From positions 100,291,292 through 100,355,291 of the forward strand of contig CM061226.1 of assembly GCA_030844895.1 (NCBI GenBank): a stretch of 64,000 bases of DNA, read 5' to 3'. Each line of letters starts with the position of its first letter. Position 1 is the stretch's first letter. The notes under the pieces were generated by a model, which searched no databases, had not been told where the DNA came from, and saw only the letters and a list, made by a program, of their open reading frames with translations. A program made the translations under genes and the position numbers. Positions 8,992 to 19,765 of this stretch are shown here, in pieces. The stretch comes from Ambrosia x helenae (taxonomy: Eukaryota > Streptophyta > Magnoliopsida > Asterales > Asteraceae).

Positions 8992-11900
8992 ATGGGTGAT
9001 GAGGTCATTTCCCTCAACTCAAGAATAAAAGGGAAACAACTGACCATCACACCGGCCACACTAGCAACAAGACTGGGTCTGGATGATGTAACTGCCCCTG
9101 ACCATGTTGCTAACACTGATATTCATCTAACCATGACTGAGTGTGGTTATCAAGGTACTCTCTCCCATGCTACAATATTCAAAAAATATTTTGAACCAAA
9201 ATACAAGCTTTTGTTTCATTATATTATTATGTGTTTGAGTCCAAAAACAGGGTCTTATGACAAGATGCCCTCCACTTTTCAACCAATATTTCATTCCATT
9301 GTGAATGAAACTAAATTCAGGGCATCAAAACTATTTTTCAATGAGTTGGTGTTACATCACAATAATACCAAGAAAAAGTTTTTGTTATACCCAAGGTTCA
9401 TTATGCAATGCATAATAGGGGAACTGGGTAATGAGGTGCTTGTGGGGAAAATTTCAACTTTAAATCCTTTAACATCACAAGCATACTCAAGGCATAACAA
9501 ACCGGCTGCCTGGCCAGAAGATGATCAGGGAGAACAACAACAAGTCCCCCTGAAGCCCACATCTTCCAAACTCACCCCACCTAAAGCCAAAAAGCCCAAG
9601 CCAACAAAAACTGCACCCCACCAACCCAAAAGAAAAGCTGTTCAGGAGGTGGAGATGCCTGAACATGCTCATGAGCATTCTGCTCTTCAAATAGATGAGA
9701 CTGAAACACCCTCTCAGTCTCATCCATCTCAAACCCCACCAAGAGCACCCATAACCATTTTATTCAAAAGAAAAAGACTTAGAAAAACATATGAAACACA
9801 CTCTTCTTTTGAAACTGCTGAACAACAACTTTCACCACCTATTGCCCAAACTACTAAACCAACCCCACAAATTTCTGAACAAGAGGCAATAGAAATTGCC
9901 AAACTTCTCTCTGGGCTAAAAGAGAATGTCCCATCTGATCATGTCGGTCCCCTACAACCACAACAAACAGGGGACATAACTACTACATCAGACATGGATG
10001 TGGACATCTCTAGCCCTATCCCAAGAGATGAGGGTGGACCAGAGTCTTTAAGCTCAATTTTAGAGACTCTTGGGACATCTGAGGCTGCTACTACTCAGTT
10101 ACCACCCAGTGGTGGATCTGAGGATAGAAGTAACATAGCTAAGACCTCAGATGTGGCAACTACTGATGAAGGCTTAATGCCTGAAGTAGGAAATCCTCAG
10201 TACCAAGAAAAAGAGGTTCATGAGAGAACTGAGTTGGGCTCAGCTCATGATTTAACTGAGACAGTCCTCATTGAGGGCAACATCAGGGATTCAGATGATT
10301 CCATTAGTTTGGATGATGTTTCACACACTCAAACTACTGAATTGACGGCACTTTCTGAAGGTCCTGTTTCAGGGGTATCCAGGCTCAAGAAGCCAGTCAC
10401 CTCTGCACAGGTTAAAGCCCACTCAATCCCTAAAACCCCTAGAGTGGCATCCTCTGTACAACATGAGGATCTCCCAAAAACACCCCCTTCACAACAAATG
10501 CCTACCCAATTCCCTGGGCAAACAAGCATAGACCTGAACCAGCTATGCAGCCCAGAGGGTCCCCTGTACCACATGATGAATACACTTATCAGAAATCACT
10601 TCCAAACATATACAGCTGACTTGGAGCTGTCCATCAAGAACCAATTTGGAGTGATCAAGACCAAGATGAACGATCTGTCCAACAAAATAGACTTCAACAG
10701 CAAACAGATTGCTCATCTTCAAGGACAATTCTCCCAACCCTCTGCTTCAAGGGTTAAAATTGATGAATCCAAAAAGGGGGAGAAGATCAGGGAACCTAAG
10801 GAGTCATTCCAAGCCAGGATAAGGGCAAGAGTGGCCATCCTTGAAAGAGATCAAAAAGATCAGGCCAGGAAAGAAAAATTGGCCAAACAGTTTGGTGTCT
10901 CAATAGAAGAAATTGAAGCAGCAGAGAAAGAAGATGAGACCCAAACATCTGAAGAATCCCTAAGGCAAAATGAAGAAACTTCTGATAACAAAACTTCTGA
11001 TGAAGAATCAGAAAGTACTGAAGACAATCCTTCAGTAGCTGACAAACCATCAGCAGTTGTCAGCACATCAGAAGTTAACACTTCCAAACCTCAAACAACT
11101 GAACCTTCCAGAACCACTGCTCCCATTCAACCAACATCTGATCCCATCAGGCCTACAACTGTTACTACAATGACTGTATTAAACCCTTCTCCTATCTCTC
11201 AATCAGCTGAACTATTAGAGAAGAGCTTAATTGCAGCCAACAAGAAGGCCAGAGAAGATCAGATTTGGAAATCTCTGGAAGAAAGGGATGATTTGGATTT
11301 AAGCCATGAAGAAAAACTTCAGGCTTATGCAGCTGAACTACAAAGGCAGGCTAGCCTTGATGAGATTGCTGAACAAGATAAAAGACAACAACTGGTGTCT
11401 TATATTACCAAGAACAGCAAGACTAAAGCCTTTACACTCAAAGGACTCTCTATGCAAGAGCTGACAAGAAGAGCACAACTGCTTGCAGACAAAGTGGCCA
11501 CAAGCAAAGATGGAAAGGCCAAGAGAGCCCAGATAATAGAAGAGTTAGTAGCAGAAGGATATGGTTCAAAAGCCTCAGTATCCAGATGGAAAGAAGAAAG
11601 ACTGATGGATACTTATAGAAAATACTTGGCTGCCAAGGCTGCAAATCCTGAGAAGTTTCAAACTGCTGATCCTTCAAGATCAGTAGTTAGAACTTCTGGT
11701 GCATCTAGAAGAACTGCTACTCAGAAGAAGAAGGCAGAGGACAATGTCAAAACTGACTTCAAAATGGTACTACTTGAAGGAAGTTCAATAGTCCACTCAG
11801 ATTTTGACATTGAGGAGAAACCTCTGTTAACACAATTCAGGGATCCTTCCACTTTTGCTTATCAAATACAAAAAACCATCAAAGAAAAGCTGCATACCAG

Positions 11901-12309
11901 AGTAGTGACTGAACACCATCTCCCAACTGTTCAGATGCCTGATATGCAACAACAACAAGGAAGAGAATCCCACCTGAGGCTATCTGAAACTGAAGACATC
12001 CAGCACTCAGGACCATCAACCCAAGGGACAAGTCTGGTTCCCTATTCTTCTGACTTTAACAAGTCAAAGATCCCTATCATCAGATGGTCACTTACTGATA
12101 ACAACTCAGTACTGTTGACAAGAAGAGACCTCTCAAGCAGGGCTTACAAGAAGATCAGTGATCTGAAGAAACTGTCAACACAAGACCTGCTCACAATTCA
12201 ACATCTAGAACCACAGAGAGGATCTCTATCTGATGGTCAGTTAAACCAGCTCAAGAACACCATGTACAAAGAGATATGGAAGATTGTTCAAGACAGAAGA
12301 AACACATAA
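8992..12309 (+). CDS. Copia-1 ORF3 (env-position protein, 1105 aa open part)
   Basis: Unknown function; it lies where SIRE-type elements carry an env-like ORF. The open frame starts at ATG 8992, but the homologous protein starts earlier (8810), so this copy is probably frameshifted. Residues 1 to about 170 form a folded-looking domain (TPATLATRLGLDD, LLFHYIIMCLSPKTG) shared with Copia-2 ORF3. About 180-530 is low-complexity Pro/Thr/Ser/Lys. About 530-580 is a probable coiled coil (ELSIKNQFGVIKTKMN), followed by Glu/Lys-rich segments and a conserved patch YGSKASVSRWKEERL near 860. I see no signal peptide or membrane-spanning segment, so a true envelope role is not supported by the sequence. 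A DNA/RNA-binding or gag-accessory role is equally possible. Confidence 0.8.
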   Translation: MGDEVISLNSRIKGKQLTITPATLATRLGLDDVTAPDHVANTDIHLTMTECGYQGTLSHATIFKKYFEPKYKLLFHYIIMCLSPKTGSYDKMPSTFQPIFHSIVNETKFRASKLFFNELVLHHNNTKKKFLLYPRFIMQCIIGELGNEVLVGKISTLNPLTSQAYSRHNKPAAWPEDDQGEQQQVPLKPTSSKLTPPKAKKPKPTKTAPHQPKRKAVQEVEMPEHAHEHSALQIDETETPSQSHPSQTPPRAPITILFKRKRLRKTYETHSSFETAEQQLSPPIAQTTKPTPQISEQEAIEIAKLLSGLKENVPSDHVGPLQPQQTGDITTTSDMDVDISSPIPRDEGGPESLSSILETLGTSEAATTQLPPSGGSEDRSNIAKTSDVATTDEGLMPEVGNPQYQEKEVHERTELGSAHDLTETVLIEGNIRDSDDSISLDDVSHTQTTELTALSEGPVSGVSRLKKPVTSAQVKAHSIPKTPRVASSVQHEDLPKTPPSQQMPTQFPGQTSIDLNQLCSPEGPLYHMMNTLIRNHFQTYTADLELSIKNQFGVIKTKMNDLSNKIDFNSKQIAHLQGQFSQPSASRVKIDESKKGEKIREPKESFQARIRARVAILERDQKDQARKEKLAKQFGVSIEEIEAAEKEDETQTSEESLRQNEETSDNKTSDEESESTEDNPSVADKPSAVVSTSEVNTSKPQTTEPSRTTAPIQPTSDPIRPTTVTTMTVLNPSPISQSAELLEKSLIAANKKAREDQIWKSLEERDDLDLSHEEKLQAYAAELQRQASLDEIAEQDKRQQLVSYITKNSKTKAFTLKGLSMQELTRRAQLLADKVATSKDGKAKRAQIIEELVAEGYGSKASVSRWKEERLMDTYRKYLAAKAANPEKFQTADPSRSVVRTSGASRRTATQKKKAEDNVKTDFKMVLLEGSSIVHSDFDIEEKPLLTQFRDPSTFAYQIQKTIKEKLHTRVVTEHHLPTVQMPDMQQQQGRESHLRLSETEDIQHSGPSTQGTSLVPYSSDFNKSKIPIIRWSLTDNNSVLLTRRDLSSRAYKKISDLKKLSTQDLLTIQHLEPQRGSLSDGQLNQLKNTMYKEIWKIVQDRRNT

Positions 12310-12340
12310 GGAATTAGTAAGGTTTTGGCTTCATCAATCC

Positions 12341-12349
12341 AGGGGGAGA
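12341..12349 (+). other. Copia-1 polypurine tract
   Basis: AGGGGGAGA directly before the 3' LTR (one base, T, between). It is the plus-strand primer site, identical in sequence to that of Copia-2 at 34021-34029. Confidence 0.9.
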
Positions 12350-12350
12350 T

Positions 12351-13064
12351 TGTTAGGACAAAGAGGATTGGTGAAACCACTTTTGTAAACCTTAGTCTAA
12401 TTCACTTCTGTCATTTTGGCTAAGTATAGAAGTACTGAAGAGAAGACAAGAAACTGCTGATTAGAAGATATGAGAAGTGCTGAAAAAGCAGAAGTTCTGA
12501 AGTCCAAACCAGACAAGTTCACTTCAGAAGTACTGAAGACAAAACTACTCTTCAGTAGTTTGTCCTTCATCAGCACTTAGCATCGGATATTTGCCACCGC
12601 CTTTTGCATCAGTAGTTTGTTGTTTATTATTACTTTTAGCTGTATTTGTTTCTTTCAATGTTGCAACTTGTGCAACTTGTTTCTGTTGTTTCTGTACTTG
12701 CTTATTGGGCAAGATACATGCATGTAAACGTCTATAAATAGGAGGCTTCAACCTTCTATTTTAGATATTGATTTTAATAGAAAAATCCTTCAAACACTCT
12801 CATTGTTCTATTCCATTTCTGTATTTATTGTGAATCTTTCTAAGTATCTAATTCTCATTTACAGCTTAGATTCATAATAAATACTTTGTCATTCATTAGT
12901 TTCAAACATCAAGGGGGAGTTATAACTCTGCCTTATTGTAAAAAGTGTTGCTTTAACTTATAACATTCCGTTGTGCTTATAATCTGATTTACAAGGACTT
13001 GCTAAACACTTAAGTGTCAAGATAGCAAGTTCTTACTTAGCAAAAAGAGCAAACTGATCCAACA
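12351..13064 (+). repeat. Copia-1 3' LTR
   Basis: 714 bp with the same ends as the 5' LTR and five substitutions by eye. It is followed by TSD ATCTT and then the resumed gag of element E. The TATA copy is at 12733-12740. Confidence 0.97.
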
Positions 13065-13415
13065 ATCTTAATGCAAACCTCACAACCCGAGACCCAAAGA
13101 AACCCTACTACGCAAGCTTTGAACAAGAAACCTTATGCGGGAAACTTTCCTTTGTGTAACACATGCAAACGTCATCATCCCACCGTTTCACCATGTCGCT
13201 TAGGCACAAATTGTGGTAAGTATGGTCATTCGATTAACACATGCCGTGAAACCCCAAACCCCAATCCCAACCAACTAACCACTCCTACTCAGGCTGCTAA
13301 TCCTAATCGTCCCAGTAGATATAATTATGGCCAGTGCTATGAATGTGGAGATCCAAACCACTTCCGTAACCGATGTCCTAACTTAAACCGAGACCAAGAC
13401 CCTCCAGCTGCCTAA

Positions 13416-13743
13416 TGATAAACTCCTACTATTAGCATGTTATTTAATTTTGAATTCTATGTAATGAATCATTTGATTCAAGTAATAAATCTTAGTATTG
13501 AATATTTTTGCCTCTTACATGAGAATTTAGTCATCTAGTATATTTGAACATATGATTATTCATGACACTTGAAAACATACCTAGTTGAATATGAACTAAT
13601 TGCTATATTCACACCTAGACCATTAACCTTGTCTAGGGTAATCCAATTACAACTCACATACTATACATGATACTTGTTGCTTACATATACGTATTATCAA
13701 TTTGCAACTTATGTGTGAAACAATTGTTACATTTAATCAACAT
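13416..13743 (+). other. Element E 3' non-coding tail
   Basis: AT-rich sequence after the E gag stop. Parts match the region after the F gag (63492-64000), for example GTATTATCAATTTGCA. No ORF or pol homology is seen. Confidence 0.6.
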
Positions 13744-13957
13744 CTGGTAGAGGATGAAGTACCTGCTCAACAGTTGGTAAAGCTTTTCTATAAACCTACT
13801 CAACGATTGGTAGAGGTCGTCATGCCTGCTCAACAGTTAGTAGAGGTCTTAATAACCTGCTCAACGACTGGTAGAGGCCATGGTACTTGCTCAACAATCG
13901 GTAGAGGTTCCTACTCACTGACTGGTAGAGGTCTTCTTGCCTGCTCAACAGTTGGAC
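13744..13957 (+). repeat. About 30-bp degenerate tandem repeat in element E tail
   Basis: About seven imperfect units of 30-33 bp built on CTCAACAGTTGGTAGAGG. CTCAAC cores are at about 13766, 13799, 13829, 13860, 13890 and 13944. Element A is inserted in or at the edge of the last unit. Confidence 0.8.
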
Positions 13958-14125
13958 TGTAACGACCCAGGTGGCGCAGCGGATTAGCATTAACAGGTTT
14001 AGTTGTAATGATTACATTAAACTGGATTTCAGTATCAATGAAATACATAAAATGTAACCATGGTGTCCTCTTCTTATCCAGATCTTCTATTCTTCGGCTT
14101 GCTCTTTAATACTTCGTATAAGTAC

Positions 14126-14565
14126 CTGACCACATGCTTAAAGTACATTAGTATTTTCATACTAGTGAGACATGCCGAATTTAGACATACTATAATAATA
14201 ATTCGAGTTTAACGATCATACAACTCTTTCTATATGATTCGGTCATTCTAAGGTGGGATATATTATCGATGAAGCACAATACAAATGCTTATTGTGGTTC
14301 TAAACCTCTACTTGGTTTAGATAAATATATTCCCATGAGTATAGATCGATTATAAATGGTCCTGTAACCTCTAATTGGTCCAGGCTATACTCTATGATAC
14401 CGAATGGATCCATCCTACGTAGTTTCTATTCGACCGAGTTCTATTATTTCTATTAACAACTCGATAACACTTTTTATAATATAAATCATATAAAATACTT
14501 GATAACGATTAGACAAGCATGTAATCAGCCCAAAGGCTTTTAAAGGGAAAGGGTCATGTACTCAC
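14126..14565 (-). other. Predicted LTR intron (element A, left LTR)
   Basis: On the minus strand: donor GAG|GTGAGTACATGACCC at 14565, a CCC/GGG hairpin just inside, a stem AGTAT-GAAA-ATACT overlapping the branch-point-like TACTAAT, and acceptor GGTCAG|G at 14126. 440 nt. The same arrangement is found in eight other LTR copies in this window. Confidence 0.5.
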
Positions 14566-16837
14566 CTCTATTATATTCTCCCAGATTCTGTAGTCTATTC
14601 CTTAACGATATATTCTCCAACATATTGTACCTATTATATTGTATAAACATTAGCGCGTGCAAGGCTTGTGTACGTGATAACGCCGGGGACAATCCTTTAT
14701 ATTTTATATTCTTTTATATTCTTGTATATCTATATATATATATACATGTATATATATATATATTACTCGGTTTATTATCGTTATTCTATTTTAATATTGT
14801 CGGGTTAATATTTATCGTCCCACACGTTTCACGTTTATATTAATAATAATGATAATAATAATAATATTATTATTAGTAACCTTTCTGTCTTCACTTGTAA
14901 CAACCGGCAAAATTAAGGTAATCCCGTACTAATTAATTAAACGCAATTAACGTAATTAACCATAATTATGTGCTGATTATTTAATTGAGGCCTTAGAAAG
15001 ATAGAAGTTCCCAAATAATGCATAGGAATGCATAAGTTTAATAGCAAAGCATGATAGGATCATGCGCAGGCAAAACTATCCGGTATGGACACTGGCGATT
15101 ACCCGGTAAAACTTAAATAAGCGAAACGAACTCCGGACACCCGGAATATAAAATAAATAATATTTTCACAAAATATAATGAGTTTTGGAAACCCAAAGCC
15201 ATACGTGAAAGCTTATTGTACAAATCTCCCGGTAACGAATAAAGTGCGCGTACCGCACCCGATACGCGCGTAACACGTAATTTCACCCGGCAAAAGCCGA
15301 AATAAATTATCAGTAATTTAACTGGGCAAAATTTAATGAATATTAACGGTATTTTAATATTTAGGTAACCCACGGTTAAAATTCAAGAAATACCCGGGCG
15401 GTACCCGAAAGAAAGTAACTTAAACATATTATGGAGTAGTATTTAGCAAAGTGGACCCCACCAACCACCCTATAGGGGCCGGCCAAGGGCCCACATGAGT
15501 AGAGATTACTTGAGTTTTTCTTGTAAAATCCATAATATTATTACTAATGATTAGAATGCATGTAAAGTTATTGGGTAGAAGATTAACCAACACATCTCTC
15601 CCTCTCTCTCTAAAAACTCGGCCCAAGCACCCTCTAAATCCCCAAGATTTTCAAATATCTTCACAAATCTTCCATAATATTACACTAAGATCTCCAACCA
15701 ATCCTAGCAAGATACACTTGATCCTTTGAAGATTGAGAAAGATAATATAATCACTTGATGAACACTTGAAGAAATCACAAAAACTCTTCCCCTTTCTCCT
15801 CTTGTTGGCCGTAGGTTTGCACCTCCCCACCAACACCTCTCTTTCAATTTTCATACCTCTAAATCATCTCTAGATCATCATTATTCAAAACCCCTTTTGT
15901 GTGTTCAAGAGTTTGGAGCATAACCCACTTGGAAGAACACATTAAACCTCACTCAAATCCAAGATCTTTGTCTTCCCTAGCCTTGAGCTAGTAGTAAGTC
16001 TTACATTGTTTTATTACTTGAATGTTCATGTTTTGTGCTATGAAAGCAAGTTGTACATTATTGGGTAATAAAATGGATTTTATAAAAATAATGGGTTTTG
16101 TTAGAATAAAAATGGAAGAATAATAATAACATTAATGAATCTTGGATTTATGTTAATAAATGTAATGTTTGAAGAAATGATGATGAAATGCACATACACT
16201 TGAGAAAAATGATGATTTGGGTATAATTAATGAGAAGGACTTGAATGAGATGAAGATGATTTTAATCATCATAGGATGACATATTAATGTCAAAAAGATA
16301 TTAAAATAGGTTAGAAAGTCATAGGTGAAAAAGTTCCATCTTCAAAGTCCACTCACTTGGATGAGTGAAAAATGGGTATTTTGGATGAAAATATGGAATA
16401 AACATGTTAATGACATCTAGGATGGATTAGAAGATCATTAAAAGTAAAAAGAAGTAAAAACAACTAAGCATTAAGAAAATGGTTCTTCAAAGTCCACTAG
16501 AGTGGAAGAAAAATATTAACTTTGAAAGTTAGGGTGAAAAATGCAACAAGTATAAGTTAAAGGACGAATATGGCAACTTTGGAAGTTGAGGGACTAAAAT
16601 AAACATTTTGGAAACTATTAGTCCATAAACACAATAATGGAAAGTTTGGTGTCAAAAGTGTAAGTAATAATTTTACAAGCTTGATTTGGTAAACACTAGT
16701 AACATACTTGGGCATTTTGTGTAAAAAGTATATTCTTGTAAAATGGACGTTTTATAAAAATAAATGGAGTAACGCAAGTATTTTATAAAATAAGATTTTA
16801 TAAAATAAAGACTTGGGAAGACTTGTACAAAAAATAG

Positions 16838-17595
16838 GATACTTTTATATAAATGGGAATATAAAAGTATCGGAAACATTTTTGAGTAACAAGTTGGACA
16901 AGTTGGGCTAAAACGTACAAAGTGTATTTTTCCAAGAGATAAACGTTCGGAATCGGAAGTAGGAACAATACTTCCATGAGGACGCGCAACGGAAATAAAT
17001 ATGAAAAACGCTAACTAACGAACTTAGTTACACGAACCAACGTAAACGGTCATATAAGGAAAATGCCATTACGACAAGATAAAAATATACATATATATTT
17101 TAAGAAAATAAAATATATATAACAAGGGTGAAACGTGCGAAAACACTTTCCTAAGTGTAGAACGAATATTCGTGGGAAAGGAAAAACACAACGTAACGAA
17201 TTAAAAACGCTAAACGACACATGAACTTAACAAGTAGTATCCACGCGATGGTATATGTACATATACTCGTTTTCGACGAAATTCTAGTATATCTATTTGA
17301 ATGGGAAAATAGATATGCGAGAAGGAAAACCGAGACGAGTAGGTGAAATATATCTACGAACGCGTGAATACCGACAAGATCCTAGTACATTTATTTAAAT
17401 GGGAAAATAAATGTATGGTGTGGTAAGTCTAGTCGGGCGTTAAGATTTTGTTACCAAACGACAAGAACTTAGCATATTTATTTAAATGGGAAAATAAATA
17501 TGTGGCAAAGTGAGTCGGGCCGGATAATAAGAAATCACACTATATCGAACGAAACGATCCTAAGTATAATTATTTAAATGGGAAAATAATTATAC
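16838..17595 (+). repeat. Five covarying hairpins with the same loop in solo LTR C
   Basis: Perfect inverted repeats with loop AAATGGGA (once GAATGGGA) at 16838-16871, 17289-17316, 17386-17415, 17473-17502 and 17564-17595. Arms are GATACTTTTATAT, ATATCTATTT, TACATTTATTT, CATATTTATTT and GTATAATTATTT, each with an exact complement on the other side. The last four are spaced about 90 bp apart in a degenerate tandem array (shared GACAAGATCCTAGTA-like text before each stem). Stem changes are compensated. Confidence 0.85.
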
Positions 17596-17871
17596 GTTGG
17601 ATAGAGTCGTGTCGAGTATAATATTGTACAAGTCGTAAAGAATATTAATGAGAATAATATATGACTTGCAAGGAAAGGGTAATCCATCGCCATTGAACCT
17701 AGGATACGAAACTATTAAACGGGGATTGGGATAAAGACGTGGTCGGAAGTTGGGTGTACAACTTGCTAAGGCACATACACCAGAGGTGTAGTGACTTATA
17801 CGCCTAGAACCTTTGTAGGTGCGGGATCACAAACTTTACTATTTTCTTCTTTGAGCCGAGCACAGTTACAG

Positions 17872-18332
17872 GTGAGTTTCACGGCCCCATTTCTAAACTA
17901 TTTAATGTTTTTACGGGGGAAAGATATGTTGGGATTGTATGACGGGTTGGATACTTGAGTAAAGATCGCCACTCGGGGTTGAGACCTCCCCACTATAATC
18001 ATTAATTCAGGAAAGAGAAACCAAAGGAATATTTGGATAGTACTATTGGTGCCTGACAAGGCCCACCCCTAATCGATAGCGTCGATTGTGCATCGGCGTA
18101 TGCCTGGGGTGCACGTATTCTAAAACAAAGTCGTAGAAATACCGAGTAACGACTTGGGGCGGGGGCATTATTAATTGTCTTGGTTTGGTTATAGGCTCAA
18201 GTAAATTGTAGGACTTTGCAACTCCTATAAATGTCATAACAAGGATATTCCCACTTTATAAAGATTTATTAAATTAAAACCTGTGAACTCACCAATATTT
18301 ATATATTGACGATTTTTAAACATATCTTTCAG
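17872..18332 (+). other. Predicted LTR intron (solo LTR C)
   Basis: Donor TTACAG|GTGAGTTTCACGG, then GGCCCC...CGGGGG, then ACTCACC, hairpin CAATAT-TTAT-ATATTG, branch-point-like TATTGAC (ending 18310) and acceptor CTTTCAG|G (AG at 18331-18332). 461 nt, ending 292 bp before the LTR end. Confidence 0.55.
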
Positions 18333-19710
18333 GTAATTGAATGATGGAAGTTAGCATGTCGAGCAGGGTCGGGGGTATCTCCAAGTCGGGCGTTGGGAAT
18401 GTCGAAAAAGGGTCTCATCTCTTTATTCCATGGACTTAGGGATAAAGGGAGGAGCCTCCTTATTAATTTCAAAAACAACTTATAATTATGTACGGATAAT
18501 TTGACATGATTATTAGCATTGAATAAATGCCCGTTGTTTAATTACTATTGTGGTTTGCATTAATCTTGGCTTAATACTTTTGAACCGTCGCGCCACGTGT
18601 TTCCGCCATAGGCGTGGTGTGACATCACTAATGTTGACCGGTGTTTAAACGGGTCGAACCCGGGTGATATAATTAGATCAAGTACACACCACTGTGTGTA
18701 ATAAGTAATATAGCAAGAAACGGTCATCGTCTCCCTGAACTCTCCTCCTCTTCCGTTTTCGGTCCATGAATAGCAGGATTAAAGAGGGTAGTAAGTAATA
18801 ATAATAACCACGTTCTAGCTTGTCCGCATACGTCAAGAACCAGTCAAGAATATAAATAGAACCATTCGATGCCAAATGATAGTAACCGGGTTTAGTTTAT
18901 AACTGGTTGGTTTCCGGGTTCTTATCATAAGGTAGTTCGGAGATAATAGCTTATTGAGACTGAAGAGTGATGTCGAGTTAGCGGAACAAGAAGTAGTCGG
19001 GTTTAGAGTTGAATACTGTGAACGACGTGACTAGTTGGAGAAGATGAATAGTCGGAGAGTAACTCGGTCCTTGGGTAAAAAGAGATATATCATACCTCTA
19101 TTCCGATATACACATGTATACATATAATATATGTACACATGTACGTGAAGATGAACGGTAACAGATTTGGAAGGATGACCGGTGCCAGAGAAGGCAACCG
19201 GTGTTGACAGGTGATGACCTGTACATATTGAACGGGTGTCATGGGAACCCGAAGGTAGTGATAAACGGAACTAGTGACGATGATGTGATCAAAGGAAATA
19301 ACAGTTGGTGATCAAGATGACTAGTCGGAGACCCAACCCGCCGGAGAAGATAACCGGAAGGTGACCGGAGAAGAAGATTTATCAAGGTGGTTATTATCGG
19401 GGTGTTTGGAACTTGGTAAACAAGATGGGATATTATCATTATAAATAAAGCTGTCGGATTATCATATGTATATTTAGGATAGTACTCGCCGGATTATCAA
19501 CCCCGCCGGAGAAGATGATTTATAAAAGTGATGGTTATACTACGATGCTCGCCGGAGATCAAAGTTCGGCTGGTGAAGAGGACCAAAGAGTAGAGATGGT
19601 AAGTTGTTGATATCGGGTCCTCGCCGGAGAAGGGACTCGGCCGGAGAAGGAAACCGGTGCCGGCCCTCTCTCTCTTCCTGTACGTGAATCTCTTTCTCTC
19701 ACTCACTCTA

Positions 19711-19713
19711 CGT

Positions 19714-19759
<46 letters not shown>
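19711..19759 (+). repeat. (CT)n microsatellite in A LTR
   Basis: About 24 CT units in the left A LTR; a shorter tract is at the same place in the right LTR (about 50053-50075). It explains an Arg-Glu repeat reading frame on the minus strand, which is not a gene. Confidence 0.9.

Positions 19760-19765
<6 letters not shown>

Larger units (their letters stand above)
1306..13064 (+). mobile_element. Copia-1: full-length SIRE/Maximus-like Ty1/copia element
   Basis: An 11,759-bp element flanked by the TSD ATCTT (1301-1305 and 13065-13069). It has two 714-bp LTRs (TGTTAGG...CCAACA), a Met-tRNA primer site, a long gag, a pol in the Copia order PR-IN-RT-RH, a third long ORF and a polypurine tract. 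By eye the LTRs differ at five positions (about 0.7%), so the insertion is recent. Size, large gag and third ORF fit the SIRE (Maximus) lineage. It landed inside the gag of element E. Small defects: a frameshift near the start of the third ORF, and a pol stop about 12 codons earlier than in Copia-2. Confidence 0.95.
403..13415 (+). pseudogene. Broken Ty3-type gag of element E
   Basis: The reading starts at ATG 403 with a poly-Asn stretch and stops at TAG 481-483. It resumes in another frame (449-769) with motifs such as KHFNTCNPPKFSG, hits a second TAG at 767-769 inside what is LLQWFE in element F, shifts frame again near 790, and runs on to 1300 (ALTWWNEEKRTRGAE, FCPRNEIKKLEDEF). Copia-1 then interrupts it. 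The C-terminal part, 13071-13415, holds a zinc knuckle CYECGDPNHFRNRC; the preceding knuckle has lost its first Cys (GTNCGKYGHSINTC). Both stop codons sit where Gln is expected, which fits C-to-T decay. Gag forms virus-like particles and binds RNA. The protein is clearly homologous to the open gag at 62274-63491 and can no longer be made. Confidence 0.9.
1..13957 (+). mobile_element. Element E, left part: gag-only Ty3-type element
   Basis: Leader, broken gag and 3' non-coding tail of a Ty3-type LTR element, interrupted by Copia-1 (1306-13064) and cut at its right by element A (inserted after 13957, TSD TGGAC). It continues at 50411. No protease, RT or integrase homology is visible after the gag stop at 13415, so it is a gag-only, non-autonomous element. 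Its 5' LTR lies outside the window. The layout matches element F at the right end of the window. Confidence 0.75.
14896..18624 (+). mobile_element. Solo LTR C (3,729 bp)
   Basis: TGTAACAACC...GTGTGACA, flanked by a perfect TSD TCACT (14891-14895 and 18625-18629) inside the left LTR of A. No gag/pol, PBS or PPT is visible, so it is read as a solo LTR left by recombination. The length fits long-LTR Ty3 groups (Tekay or Tat-like). It holds a series of hairpins (16838-17595) and a predicted intron (17872-18332) that fixes plus orientation. Upstream parts, for example 15240-15280, are CpG-rich. Confidence 0.85.

Noticed and set aside
8992..12309. Calling ORF3 a viral envelope protein
   Set aside because: No signal peptide, transmembrane helix or glycoprotein layout could be seen; only the position fits.
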